DNA of 64,000 bases, from assembly GCF_018224955.1 (NCBI RefSeq), contig NZ_JAGTUU010000009.1:173010-237009 (forward strand), given 5' to 3'. Of the stretch, positions 1 to 9,277 are shown one piece after another. The notes under the pieces were generated by a model. It ran no database searches. It was not told the DNA's origin and saw nothing but the letters and a program-made list of their open reading frames with translations. The first letter of the stretch is position 1; the number at the start of each line of letters is the position of its first letter. The DNA comes from Thetidibacter halocola (GTDB lineage Bacteria; Pseudomonadota; Alphaproteobacteria; Rhodobacterales; Rhodobacteraceae). The position numbers and the translations under genes were made by a program.

Positions 1-569
1 TCTATGGCAATGGCGGCAACGACCGGATCGCAACCGGTGGCGGCAATGATCTGATCTATGGCCATCGCGGTTCCGACACGCTGCTGGGCGGTGCGGGCGA
101 CGACATGCTGTTCGGCGGCGACCAGGACGACCGGCTCGAGGGCGGCACGGGCCATGACACGGTGGTCGGCGGCAATGGGCGCGACCTTGTTTTCATGGAG
201 GACGGCGACGACGTCTGGCTTGACAACGATCAGCTCGAGTTCGGCAACGACACCGTGTTTGGCGGCGCTGGCGAGGACGTGTTCTACAGCCGGCGCGGCG
301 ACGACCGGCTGACCGGCGGCGCCGGGGCCGACACGTTTGTCTTTGCCGCGCAGATCGATCGCGACGTGATCACCGATTTCCAGGTGGGCATCGACCAGTT
401 GCGGATCGACACCGGGCTCTGGGGTGGGCCGCTGACCGAAGCACGGCTCGAGGCGATCTCGACCGTGGTGGGCGGCAACCTGGTGCTGGATTTCGGTGGC
501 GGGCACAGTCTCACCCTGCAAGGCGTCACCGAAACGGACAGCCTTTGGCAGGACATCGTGCTGGCTTGA
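1..569 (+). CDS. RTX-type calcium-binding repeat protein, C-terminal part (5' cut by window edge)
   Basis: The frame is open from the first bases of the window to the TGA at 567-569, so the start lies outside. The visible ~188 residues begin with glycine/aspartate-rich nonapeptide repeats (forms of GGxGxDxLx, for example GGAGDDMLFGG and GGTGHDTVVGG), which in RTX proteins bind Ca2+ in a parallel beta-roll. They end in a non-repetitive domain of about 70 residues (TFVFAAQIDRDVITDFQVG onward), the usual C-terminal cap of hemolysin-type proteins exported by type I secretion. Such proteins are exported; whether this one is a protease, adhesin or toxin cannot be told without the N-terminus. It converges with the next gene, with only 6 bases between the stop codons. 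Confidence 0.85.
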   Translation, partial: YGNGGNDRIATGGGNDLIYGHRGSDTLLGGAGDDMLFGGDQDDRLEGGTGHDTVVGGNGRDLVFMEDGDDVWLDNDQLEFGNDTVFGGAGEDVFYSRRGDDRLTGGAGADTFVFAAQIDRDVITDFQVGIDQLRIDTGLWGGPLTEARLEAISTVVGGNLVLDFGGGHSLTLQGVTETDSLWQDIVLA

Positions 570-575
570 GCGGGG

Positions 576-2306
576 TCAGTTGATCTCGGGCTCTGGCACC
601 GGGGCGCCGAATTCCGTGCGCAGGAAGTCGAAGTCGCAGCCCTTGTCCGCCTGTTCGATATGGCGCGAGAACATCCAGCCCCAGCCGCGTTCGTAGCGCG
701 GCGGCGGCGGCACCCAGGCGGCGCGGCGTGTCTCCAGTTCGGCCTCCGTCAGCCGGACGGACAGCCTGCGGTTCGGCACGTCGATCTCGATGACATCGCC
801 GGTGCGGATCAGCGCCAGTGGCCCGCCGATGAAGGCCTCGGGCGCGACATGCAGCACGCAGGCGCCATAGCTGGTGCCGCTCATCCGCGCGTCCGACAGG
901 CGCACCATGTCGCGGTGCCCCTTCTTCAGCAGCGCCTTGGGCATCGGGATCATGCCCCATTCCGGCATCCCCGGCCCGCCCTGCGGCCCGGCATTGCGCA
1001 GCACCAGCACGCTGTCGGGCGTCATCGGGTGATCCTCGTCGTTGATGATCTCCTTCAACTGCGCATAACTGTCGGCGACGATGGCCGGGCCGGAATGGAC
1101 CTGGAATTTCGGGTCCATCGCGGCGGGCTTCATGACCGCGCCATCCGGGGCCAGGTTTCCCCGCAGCACGGCGAGAGACCCTTCGTGGTAGACCGGGTTC
1201 GAGAGCGGGCGGATCACGTCGTCATTGTAATTCACCGCATCGGCGATGTTCTCGCCCAGCGTGCGGCCGTTCACCGTCATCGCCGACAGGTCGAGCTTGT
1301 CGCCAAGCTCCTTCATCAGTGCATTCAGGCCGCCCGCGTAAAAGAAATCCTCCATCAGGTAGTCCTTGCCCGAGGGCCGGATGTTGGCGATCACCGGGGT
1401 GGTGCGCCCGATGGCGTCGAGATCGTCCAGCGTCAGCGGCACGTCCGCCCGCCGCGCCATGGCGATCAGGTGGATGATGGCGTTCGTCGAACAGCCCGTC
1501 GCCATCGCCACCGTGACCGCGTTTCGCGTGCTGGCCGGGGTCATGATCCGATCGGGCGTCAGATCCTCCCAGACCATGTCGACGATGCGCCGTCCGCAGG
1601 CGGTCGACATGCGCTTATGGGCCGAGTCCGGGGCCGGGATGGTCGAGGCGCCAGGCAGGGTCAGGCCCCAGGCGTCCACGATGCTCATCATCGTGCTGGC
1701 GGTGCCCATGGTCATGCAGGTGCCATAGCTGCGCGCGATACCGCCCTGCACGCCCTCCCATTGGTCCTTCGTGATATTCCCCGCGCGGCGTTCGTCCCAG
1801 TATTTCCAGACATCGGTGCCAGAGCCCAGCTTTTCGCCGGCGTAATTGCCGCGCAGCATCGCGCCCGCGGGCAGGAAGATGAAGGGCAGGCCCATGCTGA
1901 CCGCGCCCATGACCAGCGCAGGCGTGGACTTGTCGCAACCGCCCATCAGAACCGCGCCGTCGACCGGGAACGAGCGGAGCGTCTCCTCCACCTCGATCGC
2001 GCCCATGTTGCGGTAGAGCATCGAGGTCGGTTTCAGCAATTGTTCGGCAAAGGAGTGCACCGGCATTTCCACCGGCGTCCCGCCCGCCTGCCACACACCC
2101 TTCTTCACGAACTCGGCCCGGTCGCGCAGGTGGTGATGGCAGGGCGACAAGTCGGACCAGGTGTTGATGATGGCGATCACCGGCTTGCCGGTCCAGTCCT
2201 GCCCGTCCATGCCGATCTGCATGACGCGCGAGCGGTGTCCCATGCTGCGCAGGTCGTCGGGGGCGAACCAGCGGGCGGACCGCAGGTCTTCGGGTTTCTT
2301 GGGCAT
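576..2306 (-). CDS. IlvD/Edd family dehydratase, probably a sugar-acid (arabinonate/xylonate-type) dehydratase
   Basis: 576 aa, full length for the IlvD/Edd family, which uses an iron-sulfur cluster and Mg2+ to dehydrate dihydroxy acids. Three cysteines sit where family members bind the cluster: C56 (SPCHHH), C124 (GGCDKSTPA) and C197 (SYGTCMTMG). The opening MPKKPEDLRSARWF and overall length fit the pentonate/sugar-acid dehydratase branch better than biosynthetic IlvD. A LacI-type regulator reads divergently 123 bp away, which is the normal arrangement for a carbohydrate catabolic gene and supports sugar-acid breakdown rather than valine/isoleucine synthesis. The exact substrate cannot be told from the sequence. 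Confidence 0.85.
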   Translation of the reverse strand: MPKKPEDLRSARWFAPDDLRSMGHRSRVMQIGMDGQDWTGKPVIAIINTWSDLSPCHHHLRDRAEFVKKGVWQAGGTPVEMPVHSFAEQLLKPTSMLYRNMGAIEVEETLRSFPVDGAVLMGGCDKSTPALVMGAVSMGLPFIFLPAGAMLRGNYAGEKLGSGTDVWKYWDERRAGNITKDQWEGVQGGIARSYGTCMTMGTASTMMSIVDAWGLTLPGASTIPAPDSAHKRMSTACGRRIVDMVWEDLTPDRIMTPASTRNAVTVAMATGCSTNAIIHLIAMARRADVPLTLDDLDAIGRTTPVIANIRPSGKDYLMEDFFYAGGLNALMKELGDKLDLSAMTVNGRTLGENIADAVNYNDDVIRPLSNPVYHEGSLAVLRGNLAPDGAVMKPAAMDPKFQVHSGPAIVADSYAQLKEIINDEDHPMTPDSVLVLRNAGPQGGPGMPEWGMIPMPKALLKKGHRDMVRLSDARMSGTSYGACVLHVAPEAFIGGPLALIRTGDVIEIDVPNRRLSVRLTEAELETRRAAWVPPPPRYERGWGWMFSRHIEQADKGCDFDFLRTEFGAPVPEPEIN

Positions 2307-2429
2307 GGGCTTTCCTCCGCTGGCCTGCCGGTTGATGTGAGACCATCGCCGCCCCGCGCGTCAAGGCCCGGCTTCCCGCCCGGCCCTGCGCTTGCTAGAC
2401 AGGTCGCATTCGCCACCGGAGAGGCCCGG

Positions 2430-3422
2430 ATGAGCAAACCCACCTATGCGCAGATCGCCCAGGTCGCCGGCGTCGGCACCGCCACGGTCGAACGCGTGCT
2501 GAACGGGCGCGGCGGCGTGCGACCGGCGCTGGTGGAACAGGTGGTGCGCGCGGCGCGGGCGCTGGACTGGCCCGGCCGCCTGCCCGACCGCCATCGCGGC
2601 ATCGTCCGGGTCGAGGTGATCCTGGTCCGGCCCGAGACCTCGTTCTTTTCGCGACTGGCCTCTGCCTTTCGCCGCATCGCCGCCACGCTGGACCCGACGA
2701 TCCAGCTGCACGTGACCTTCCTCGACGAAAGCCGCCCCGAGGCCATCGCCGCCCGCATCGACGCGCCGGGCGCGCGGCGGTCCGGCCTTGTCATCGCCAG
2801 CCCCGACGCGCCCGCCATCCGCGATGCGCTGTTGCGACTGCGCCAGACCGGCGCGCCTTTGGTGCAGATCGTCACGCCGACGCTGCCCAACGCCGATTTC
2901 GTCGGGATCGACAATCTCGCGGCCGGCCGCACGGCGGCGCTGATGCTGGCGCGGCTGGGCGCGGTGCGGGGTCCGGTTCTGGCGCTGTGCCACAGCCCGG
3001 TCTACCGGGTGCACCGCGACCGACTGCGCGGCTTTTCGGATCGGCTGGCGGCAGAGCCGGGTGCGCACCTTGTCCACGTCGGCTTTACCCGCGACAGCCG
3101 GACCGAGGCCGCCCGCCGCGTGACCGAGGCGCTGGCGCTCTGGCCCGACCTTGCCGGGGTCTACAACGCTGGCGGCGGCAATGCCGGCGTGACCGAGACG
3201 CTGCGCCGGGCCAGGCGCCCGGTCTTCTTCGTCGGCCATGAACTGACAGAGACGATGGCAGAGGCACTGACGGACGGGACGGCGGGCGTGATCCTCGACC
3301 AACGGCCCGAGGCGCAGGCCCGCCGCGCCACCGACCTGATGCTGGTCCGGCTGGGCCTGATCGCCGAGCCGATGGACAACCCGCCGATCCGCTTCACCAC
3401 CCTTACCGCCGAGTCGCTTTGA
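2430..3422 (+). CDS. LacI family transcriptional regulator
   Basis: 330 aa. Residues ~4-50 form the LacI-type helix-turn-helix (TYAQIAQVAGVGTATVERVL), followed by a hinge and a periplasmic-binding-protein-like effector domain (residues ~65-325). The longer open frame upstream is antisense to the dehydratase; the ATG at 2430 is chosen because the HTH starts right there and GGAGAG lies 7-12 bases upstream. It is divergent from the IlvD/Edd dehydratase, which is its likely target with a sugar or sugar acid as effector (inference). No clear palindromic operator was found in the 123-bp gap. Confidence 0.9.
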   Translation: MSKPTYAQIAQVAGVGTATVERVLNGRGGVRPALVEQVVRAARALDWPGRLPDRHRGIVRVEVILVRPETSFFSRLASAFRRIAATLDPTIQLHVTFLDESRPEAIAARIDAPGARRSGLVIASPDAPAIRDALLRLRQTGAPLVQIVTPTLPNADFVGIDNLAAGRTAALMLARLGAVRGPVLALCHSPVYRVHRDRLRGFSDRLAAEPGAHLVHVGFTRDSRTEAARRVTEALALWPDLAGVYNAGGGNAGVTETLRRARRPVFFVGHELTETMAEALTDGTAGVILDQRPEAQARRATDLMLVRLGLIAEPMDNPPIRFTTLTAESL

Positions 3423-3509
3423 TCCGATCACATCAAGACCGCCCGCGCGAATCCGGTGCCGCCGCGCTATGCCTTGAACCGTGACCGCCGATCTTTAACG
3501 AGGCCCGAC

Positions 3510-4526
3510 ATGGACGACCTGACATACGGTACCCGCAACAAGCGTGGCGACTGGGCGCCGAACGAGCCGCCCGGGACCGCGCCGCTGTTCGTCTGGCCGC
3601 CGAGGCCAGGCGCGCTCCTGAAATGGCTGCCGCACTACTTCCTGCCCTACAATGTGCTGTTCTTTCTCTCGGCGCTGGCGTGGTGGCACTGGGTCGTGCC
3701 GCCCGTCGAAATCATGCAGACCGTGTCCTGGGTCTGGGTACTGCGCCTGTTCGCCGTGAACGCGGTCGCGGTCTTTCTCTGGTATGGCCTGTTCGAACTG
3801 CGCCTCTACGTCCAGCGCGCACAGGGCAACCGGTTCAAGTACAACGCCAGGTTCCCAGCCGATCACCCATCCGAGGCGTTCTGGTTCAAGAGCCAGACGC
3901 GGGACGGCATGATGCGCGCCTTCCTGTCTGCCGTGCCGATCTGGACCGGCCTGCAAGTCGGCGTTCTCTGGGCCTTCGCCAACGGATACGCGCCCTGGCT
4001 GGAGTGGACATCGCATCCGGTCTACCTTGCGGCGCTTTGCATCGCGGTGCCGGTGATCCACGAATTCCACTTCTTCTGCATCCACCGGCTGATCCACACG
4101 CCGACCCTGTATAAATGGGTGCATTCGGTGCACCACAACTCGGTCAACCCGTCGCCCTGGTCCTCGCTGGCGATGCACCCGGTCGAGCACCTGCTGTATT
4201 TCTCGACCATCCTCTATCACCTGGTGATCCCCTCCCACCCGATGATCGCCCTGTATCAGTTGCACGTGGCGGGGTTCGGGGCCGTGCCCGGGCATGTGGG
4301 CTTCGACAAGGTCGAACTGACAGAGGGCACCGCGATCGACAGCCACGCCCATATCCACTACCTGCACCACAAGCATTTCGAGGTGAATTACGGCGACGGG
4401 CTGATCCCGATCGACCGCTGGTTCGGCACCTTCCACGACGGCAGCAAGGAAGCCGAGGCGCGGATGAACGCCCGCTACCAGGCAAAGAAGGCCCGGATGA
4501 ACGGCAAGAGCGAGAAGACCGCATGA
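3510..4526 (+). CDS. Sterol desaturase / fatty acid hydroxylase family membrane protein
   Basis: 338 aa from the ATG at 3510 (a GTG 54 bases upstream is also in frame, but the ATG is followed by the hydrophilic start usual for the family). Several hydrophobic segments (around residues 50-70, 80-105, 150-180, 195-210) carry the eight-histidine di-iron motifs of the fatty-acid-hydroxylase superfamily: HEFHFFCIHRLIH, HSVHHNS and HAHIHYLHHKHF. The family hydroxylates or desaturates lipid-like substrates with O2 at the membrane. The stop overlaps the start of a Rieske ferredoxin by 4 bp, so the pair is probably one oxygenase with its electron donor, as in MocD/MocE-like pairs. Substrate unknown. 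Confidence 0.85.
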   Translation: MDDLTYGTRNKRGDWAPNEPPGTAPLFVWPPRPGALLKWLPHYFLPYNVLFFLSALAWWHWVVPPVEIMQTVSWVWVLRLFAVNAVAVFLWYGLFELRLYVQRAQGNRFKYNARFPADHPSEAFWFKSQTRDGMMRAFLSAVPIWTGLQVGVLWAFANGYAPWLEWTSHPVYLAALCIAVPVIHEFHFFCIHRLIHTPTLYKWVHSVHHNSVNPSPWSSLAMHPVEHLLYFSTILYHLVIPSHPMIALYQLHVAGFGAVPGHVGFDKVELTEGTAIDSHAHIHYLHHKHFEVNYGDGLIPIDRWFGTFHDGSKEAEARMNARYQAKKARMNGKSEKTA

Positions 4527-4837
4527 CCCGCTGGATCGCCGCCTGTCGCCTGGACCAGATCGAACCCGAGGACATGGTCCGCTTCGACCACGATGGACGA
4601 ACCTTTGTCATCATCCGCGCGCCCGAGGGCACGGTCCATTGCACCGACGGGCTCTGCACGCATGAAAAGGTGCACCTGGCCGACGGCATGGTGACGGATC
4701 ACGAGATCGAATGCCCCAAGCACAGCGCAACCTTCGACTATCGCACCGGCGAAGCGCTGCGCGCGCCGGCCTGCGTGAACCTGCGCACCTACCCGACCCG
4801 CATCGCCGGCGACATGGTCGAGATCGAGATCGGATAA
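4523..4837 (+). CDS. Rieske-type [2Fe-2S] ferredoxin (MocE-like)
   Basis: 104 aa, a single Rieske domain. The cluster ligands are visible as CTH (in GLCTHEKVHLADG) and CPKH (in ECPKHSATFDY), the Cys-x-His ... Cys-x2-His pattern. No membrane segment is seen, so it is a soluble electron carrier. It starts inside the stop of the membrane hydroxylase (ATGA overlap), which argues that it passes electrons to that enzyme. A ferredoxin reductase is not encoded beside it. Confidence 0.88.
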   Translation: MTRWIAACRLDQIEPEDMVRFDHDGRTFVIIRAPEGTVHCTDGLCTHEKVHLADGMVTDHEIECPKHSATFDYRTGEALRAPACVNLRTYPTRIAGDMVEIEIG

Positions 4838-4924
4838 CGTGCCGCGCCGGCTCTACACATCACGACGCCCTCCCGCGCCATCCGAAATCCGCGGAACTTC
4901 CGCCCCGTGAGCACTGTTTTCGCC

Positions 4925-4954
4925 TTGTAACTCCGCCAAGGGCGCGGCTATACC
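4925..4954 (+). promoter_or_regulatory. Probable promoter of tRNA-Ser
   Basis: TTGTAA (4925-4930) and TATACC (4949-4954) are separated by 18 bases and end 7 bases before the tRNA, the placement expected for a sigma70-type tRNA promoter. Confidence 0.45.
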
Positions 4955-4961
4955 CGTCGAC

Positions 4962-5051
4962 GGAGACGTGGCCGAGTGGTCGAAGGCGCTCCCCTGCTAA
5001 GGGAGTAGGCGGGAAACCGTCTCGAGGGTTCGAATCCCTTCGTCTCCGCCA
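4962..5051 (+). tRNA. tRNA-Ser (anticodon GCU)
   Basis: A complete 90-base class II tRNA. Acceptor arm GGAGACG (4962-4968) pairs with CGTCTCC (5041-5047), followed by G and an encoded CCA. The anticodon stem CTCCC/GGGAG encloses loop CTGCTAA with anticodon GCT at 4996-4998, and a long variable arm (AGGCGGGAAACCGTCT region) and GGTTCGAATCC T-arm follow. No terminator is visible downstream; sequence matching the tRNA 3' end reappears at 59877 directly before a terminator, so this tRNA is a candidate integration site. Confidence 0.97.
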
Positions 5052-5052
5052 C
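5037..5052 (+). repeat. Candidate left attachment site (tRNA-Ser 3' end)
   Basis: The bases CCTTCGTCTCCGCCAC covering the last 15 bases of the tRNA plus one recur with one mismatch (C to T) at 59877-59892. The left copy lies inside the tRNA, the usual place for an island attL. No tyrosine integrase gene is seen next to it, so the assignment is inference. Confidence 0.45.
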
Positions 5053-5348
5053 TTGCCCTCGCGAAAGCGTTCTCCCGATCCGGCTCCAGCCGGATTTTGT
5101 CGTTGTCTTCGAGGGTTATGCGGGAGGGGCTGTTGACCGGGCTACGCGCCAAGAAGCCCGGAAGTGGTCTCTCGGGGTCGATATTCTCCGGACCTGTTGC
5201 CTGCGTCATTTCGGTGAAGTTTTTACAAGCACCTGATAAAACAACGTTTTATCGGGAGTCCCGCTAAACACTTCGATTTCAGGGGCATTTGCCGCGTGGA
5301 ACAGAAATCGAACTTTGCCGGGTGGCGACAGTGAAGAACCCGGATGGG
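5053..5348. other. Intergenic stretch after tRNA-Ser, no gene seen
   Basis: 296 bases between the tRNA and the end of the HEPN/zinc-ribbon gene. It is lower in GC than its surroundings from about 5210. No tRNA terminator, integrase or convincing small ORF was found. Confidence 0.6.
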
Positions 5349-6311
5349 CTACTCGCGCATGACCATGTCCATTCGCCATGCGCAGTATGAACACATGCCG
5401 GCATCATAGTTGAAGTCGTCTGGATTGAACTCCTCTCCGCACATTGAACATGTCAGATCAGCGCCCGGGCAGAGGACGCAGCCTTCTCCGTTTACCCAGC
5501 TTTCACGAAGGCATTCGGGACAGGTTGTGACTGGCGGTTCTCCGCCGTCCGTCATGGCGATGTATGCGTCGCTTGCCACAGACTCGCCGATTGCAGCCTC
5601 AAAAACATCCTCACGATCCAATGCCTCGCCGCACTCCGCGCAATCGATCTCCATTGCCTCGAAGCTCTGGTTGTCGGAATCAATTTGCCGAACCAGAGAG
5701 GATCCACAATTGGAGCACCTGAGTTCTGTGACCGCTTCAACGAGGGTCTCAAATTCCCAGTTCATGTTCCGAAATGATTCAGTGCATCTCGCCTGCTGCT
5801 GATCAAAAACATCCTTGTTCTCAAGAAGTGACTTCCAGACACCATCTCTGAAGAGATGTGCGGGCTCTTCCTGAAGGTGCCCCACCAACAGCTGCTCAAT
5901 GACTGGCATCGCCGAAGCAAGAGCTTCTTTCGCAATCGCAGGTTTCACCGTCATGAACAGATGCTCGACATCATTTCTGATCCGAGCAAGCTCCTGGAGC
6001 TTTGACCAGTCGAGATTGAGCCCCAGCTCCTTGAAACGCTCCTCGATCTGTTGTCGGTCAACCGTGTTCCGGTGTGGCTTCTTAGGCACCATGAGAACGC
6101 TGCCATCGATCTTTCGCGGGACGAGATCCTTGTAGATCAGTGAGCCGTCTGTTCCTGGCGGCGACTCGTTCCAAAGCACCTGTTTGCATAGCAGCAGGAC
6201 GCCGGCGTAAAGGTTTCGGATGGCGGACAGCACACGACGCTCGTCGCCTGTCTGGTAGTCCTCAACTCCGAGCTCGATCGAAAGCACCGCGTTGTCGAGC
6301 AACTCCTTCAT
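5349..6311 (-). CDS. HEPN-like domain protein with C-terminal zinc ribbons
   Basis: 320 aa, not recognised as a named family. The N-terminal half is helical and contains RNDVEH (R112-H117), which fits the Rx4-6H active-site motif of HEPN RNases. The C-terminal third carries repeated Cys pairs typical of zinc ribbons: CSNC, CAEC, CPEC, CVLC, CSMC and CSYC. It is the last gene of the restriction operon, starting 2 bases after the HsdR stop, so it is probably co-translated with it. Its base composition is more AT-rich than hsdR. A role as an RNase-type accessory or abortive-infection component of the restriction system is inference; a plain regulatory zinc protein is the alternative. Confidence 0.75.
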   Translation of the reverse strand: MKELLDNAVLSIELGVEDYQTGDERRVLSAIRNLYAGVLLLCKQVLWNESPPGTDGSLIYKDLVPRKIDGSVLMVPKKPHRNTVDRQQIEERFKELGLNLDWSKLQELARIRNDVEHLFMTVKPAIAKEALASAMPVIEQLLVGHLQEEPAHLFRDGVWKSLLENKDVFDQQQARCTESFRNMNWEFETLVEAVTELRCSNCGSSLVRQIDSDNQSFEAMEIDCAECGEALDREDVFEAAIGESVASDAYIAMTDGGEPPVTTCPECLRESWVNGEGCVLCPGADLTCSMCGEEFNPDDFNYDAGMCSYCAWRMDMVMRE

Positions 6312-6313
6312 GT

Positions 6314-9277
6314 TCAGTAATACTCGCGAATGTAGCCGTATGCCTTCTCGAACAGCTCTGCGTCCTGGTGCAGCTTGTAGCGAAAGAGCGTCTGGCGAAG
6401 CGCCTTCTTGACCTCGCGTTCACCCGCGTGCGTGGCTTGCCAGCCATCGAAACGGACCGCACGCACGATCTCGTCGATATCGTCCACGACCCGCTTGACC
6501 ATCACGGGTGTGTCGCCGTTCCGGGCTTCCTCGAACAACTCGGTCAACGCCGCCTTGCCACGGTCGATGTCCTCTTCTTCCGGCGTCTCGCGTTCGGTCT
6601 TCACCACGTCTTTCGCCAGCGCCAGAAGTTCCTTCAGGAAGTCGATCGACAGCAGGAGACCCTGCTGATGCCGGTTCTTCAGGTCCTCCAGGCGCTCGCC
6701 CAGAGCCTTGAACTTCGGATTCCCCGCATGCTTCCGCAGGCGGCCCGCCAGCTTGACCGAGATTTCCTTGGCCTTCTTTTCCGGGTCAGGGTTGCCCAGG
6801 ACCGCTTCGAGCAGTTCGGCATCCAGAACCAGCGTATCGAGATCATCCCGCACCGCGTCGACATGGACGTTCTCGTGGATCAGCTCGATGGTCTTGGCGC
6901 CCAGCCGATGCCAAAGCAGCCGCCCTGTGCCGCTGGAGGGCTTCAGCGACTCGTAGACCTGCGCCAGCCAGCGATAGTCGGTCTCGTACTGCGTCAGCAC
7001 CGGATCGGGCGACAGAGCCTCCCAAATCCGAGCCAGCACGCTGAAATCGGCGGCAAAAGCGTCCCGCAGATCGTTGTTGGGGATGCACTCCTGCGCGGCG
7101 ATCAGGCCCTCGTAGCCGGTCAGGCTGCGATCCACGCCCGCGAAATAGGCGAGGCACTTTTGCAGGGCGGTCGGCAGGGCGTTGATCAGCTCGGCGATGT
7201 TCGACACCGCCTTTTGCACGCCCTCCTCGTCGAATTTCAGCGCCTGCGCCACGTCGTCGAAGATGCCGAGGTAGTCGACGATCAGGCCGTGCGTCTTCTG
7301 CTCGCCATAGGGACGGTTCGTCCGGCAGATCGCCTGCAAGAGCGTGTGGTCTCGCAGCGGCTTGTCCAGATACATCGTCTGCAGGATCGGCGCATCGAAC
7401 CCGGTCAGCAGCTTTGACGTCACGATGATGATCTTCAGCGGGTCCTTCGGGTCGCGGAACCGGTCGAGCAGCTTCTCCTCGGCATCGCGGTCGCGCTTGA
7501 AGGCCGCATATTCGGGCTCGCCGCTGTTGACCGAGATCACCACGTCGGAAACCTCGGGCGGCAGGTGGCGGTCGAGTTCCTGCTTGTAGAGCAGACAGCT
7601 CTCGCGGTCGAAGGTCACCACCTGCGCGCCAAAGCCGTTCGGGGCGACCTTCTCCTGGAAATGCTTGGCGATGTCGGCGCAGATTGCGGCGATCCGCTTT
7701 GGTGACTTCACCAAAATCGACATCTTGGCCGCCGCCTTTCCCAGCCGATCCCGGTCTTCGTCGGTCAGGCCCTGCGTCAGCTCGGCATAGGCCTCCTCGA
7801 TGGCCTTCTGGTCGATGTGCAGGTCCACCAGCCGCGGCTCGAAATGCAGCTCCTTTGTCGCCCCGTCTCGGATCGAGTCGTTCAGGCCGTAGCGGCTCAT
7901 GTAGCCGCCATCGTCCGTATCGGCGCCGAAGGCGTAGAAGGTGTTCTTGTCGGCGCGGTTGATCGGCGTGCCGGTCAGGCCGAACAGGAACGCGTTCGGC
8001 AGCGCGTCGCGCATCTTGCGGCCCAGATCGCCTTCCTGCGTGCGGTGCGCCTCGTCCACCAGCACGATGATGTTGTCGCGGTCGTTCAGCACGCCGTCCG
8101 CCTCGGCGAATTTGTGGATCGTGGTGATCACCACCTTCCGCGCGTCCTTGCCCAAGAGATCGGCGAGTTCCTTGCGGCTTTCCGTGCGCACCATGTTGGC
8201 CATGTCGGCGGCATAGAAGGTGCCTGAGATCTGGCTGTCGAGGTCGATCCGGTCCACCACGATCAGCACCGTGGGGTTCCTCAGCGCCGGGTGAAGCCGC
8301 AGCTTGCGCGCGGCGAACAGCATCAGCAGCGATTTGCCCGACCCCTGGAAATGCCAGATCAGCCCCTTGCGCGGCTGGCCCGCCACGACCCGCGCGACGA
8401 TCTTGTTGACGCCGTCCACCTGCTGATAGCGGGCGATGATCTTGATGCGGTGCTTGCCCTTCTGCGTGGCGAAGGCCGTAAAGCTGTCGAGCATGTCGAG
8501 CACCATCGCCGGGCGCAGCATCGAGGTGGCGGCCTTTTCCACCTCGCCCAGCGACTGCTTGCCGTCACCGTCGCGCCAGGGGCCCCACATATCGACCGGC
8601 ATCCGGACGGAGCCATAGCGGAACTCCTTGCCCTCGGTCGCCACCGAAAAGACGTTGGGCACGAACAGCTCAGGCACGTTCTTCTCGTAATCGTCATGAA
8701 CCTGGATGGCGGCGTCGAGCCAGCTTTGGCTGGACCGCACCGGCGTCTTGGCCTCGATCAGCACCAGCGGAATGCCGTTGACCAGCAGCACCAGATCGGC
8801 GCGCTTTTCGGTCTTGCCCGCCCGGATGGTGAACTGCTGGGTGACGACAAAGCTGTTCTTTTCGATCTCGTCAAAGTCGATCAGGCGGATGGTGACGTGT
8901 TCGCCATTCGCGCCGAAGGGCATGGAGCGTTCGCCCAGTGCCCAGGCGGCAAATTCCTCGTTCGCCTTCACCAGCCCGTCCGACCGCGCGCCCATGACGA
9001 TGGCGCGCAGGCGGTAGAGCACGTCATCGGCCCGACCGGGGTTGGCGGCAATGTCGGGGTTCAGGCGGATCAGGGCGTCACGGAGGTGGGGTTCCACCAG
9101 CACCTCTTGCGGCTGGCGGGGAAGGTCAGCAGGGGCGACGTAATGCCAGCCGAGACCCGCGACCCTGCCGCCCGTGCGGGCGAAGCCGACGGAGAACTGC
9201 GCCGGGCGGGCCGAGGCCGCGCCCGCGAGAAGGTCGCGCAGATGGGCTTCGACGGTGTTGGCTTCGGTGAAGGTCAA
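6314..9277 (-). CDS. hsdR: Type I restriction enzyme R subunit (HsdR)
   Basis: 987 aa, normal for HsdR. The N-terminal nuclease has the PD-(D/E)xK core: D161 in RADLVLLVNG and E175-A-K177 in LVLIEAKTP. It is followed by an SF2 motor with Walker A QGSGKS (311-316), DEAH box (408-411) and a motif III-like GLTGTPI. The C-terminal helical region contacts the methylase. It translocates DNA with ATP and cuts unmodified DNA in complex with HsdM and HsdS. Its start overlaps the hsdS stop by 4 bp and it precedes the HEPN/zinc-ribbon gene by 2 bases. No frameshift or lost motif is seen, so it looks functional. Confidence 0.96.
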   Translation of the reverse strand: MTFTEANTVEAHLRDLLAGAASARPAQFSVGFARTGGRVAGLGWHYVAPADLPRQPQEVLVEPHLRDALIRLNPDIAANPGRADDVLYRLRAIVMGARSDGLVKANEEFAAWALGERSMPFGANGEHVTIRLIDFDEIEKNSFVVTQQFTIRAGKTEKRADLVLLVNGIPLVLIEAKTPVRSSQSWLDAAIQVHDDYEKNVPELFVPNVFSVATEGKEFRYGSVRMPVDMWGPWRDGDGKQSLGEVEKAATSMLRPAMVLDMLDSFTAFATQKGKHRIKIIARYQQVDGVNKIVARVVAGQPRKGLIWHFQGSGKSLLMLFAARKLRLHPALRNPTVLIVVDRIDLDSQISGTFYAADMANMVRTESRKELADLLGKDARKVVITTIHKFAEADGVLNDRDNIIVLVDEAHRTQEGDLGRKMRDALPNAFLFGLTGTPINRADKNTFYAFGADTDDGGYMSRYGLNDSIRDGATKELHFEPRLVDLHIDQKAIEEAYAELTQGLTDEDRDRLGKAAAKMSILVKSPKRIAAICADIAKHFQEKVAPNGFGAQVVTFDRESCLLYKQELDRHLPPEVSDVVISVNSGEPEYAAFKRDRDAEEKLLDRFRDPKDPLKIIIVTSKLLTGFDAPILQTMYLDKPLRDHTLLQAICRTNRPYGEQKTHGLIVDYLGIFDDVAQALKFDEEGVQKAVSNIAELINALPTALQKCLAYFAGVDRSLTGYEGLIAAQECIPNNDLRDAFAADFSVLARIWEALSPDPVLTQYETDYRWLAQVYESLKPSSGTGRLLWHRLGAKTIELIHENVHVDAVRDDLDTLVLDAELLEAVLGNPDPEKKAKEISVKLAGRLRKHAGNPKFKALGERLEDLKNRHQQGLLLSIDFLKELLALAKDVVKTERETPEEEDIDRGKAALTELFEEARNGDTPVMVKRVVDDIDEIVRAVRFDGWQATHAGEREVKKALRQTLFRYKLHQDAELFEKAYGYIREYY

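Noticed and set aside
660..2429. Long plus-strand frame joined to the LacI gene
   Set aside because: The first part is antisense to the IlvD/Edd gene, rich in His/Arg without domain features; the LacI protein starts at 2430.
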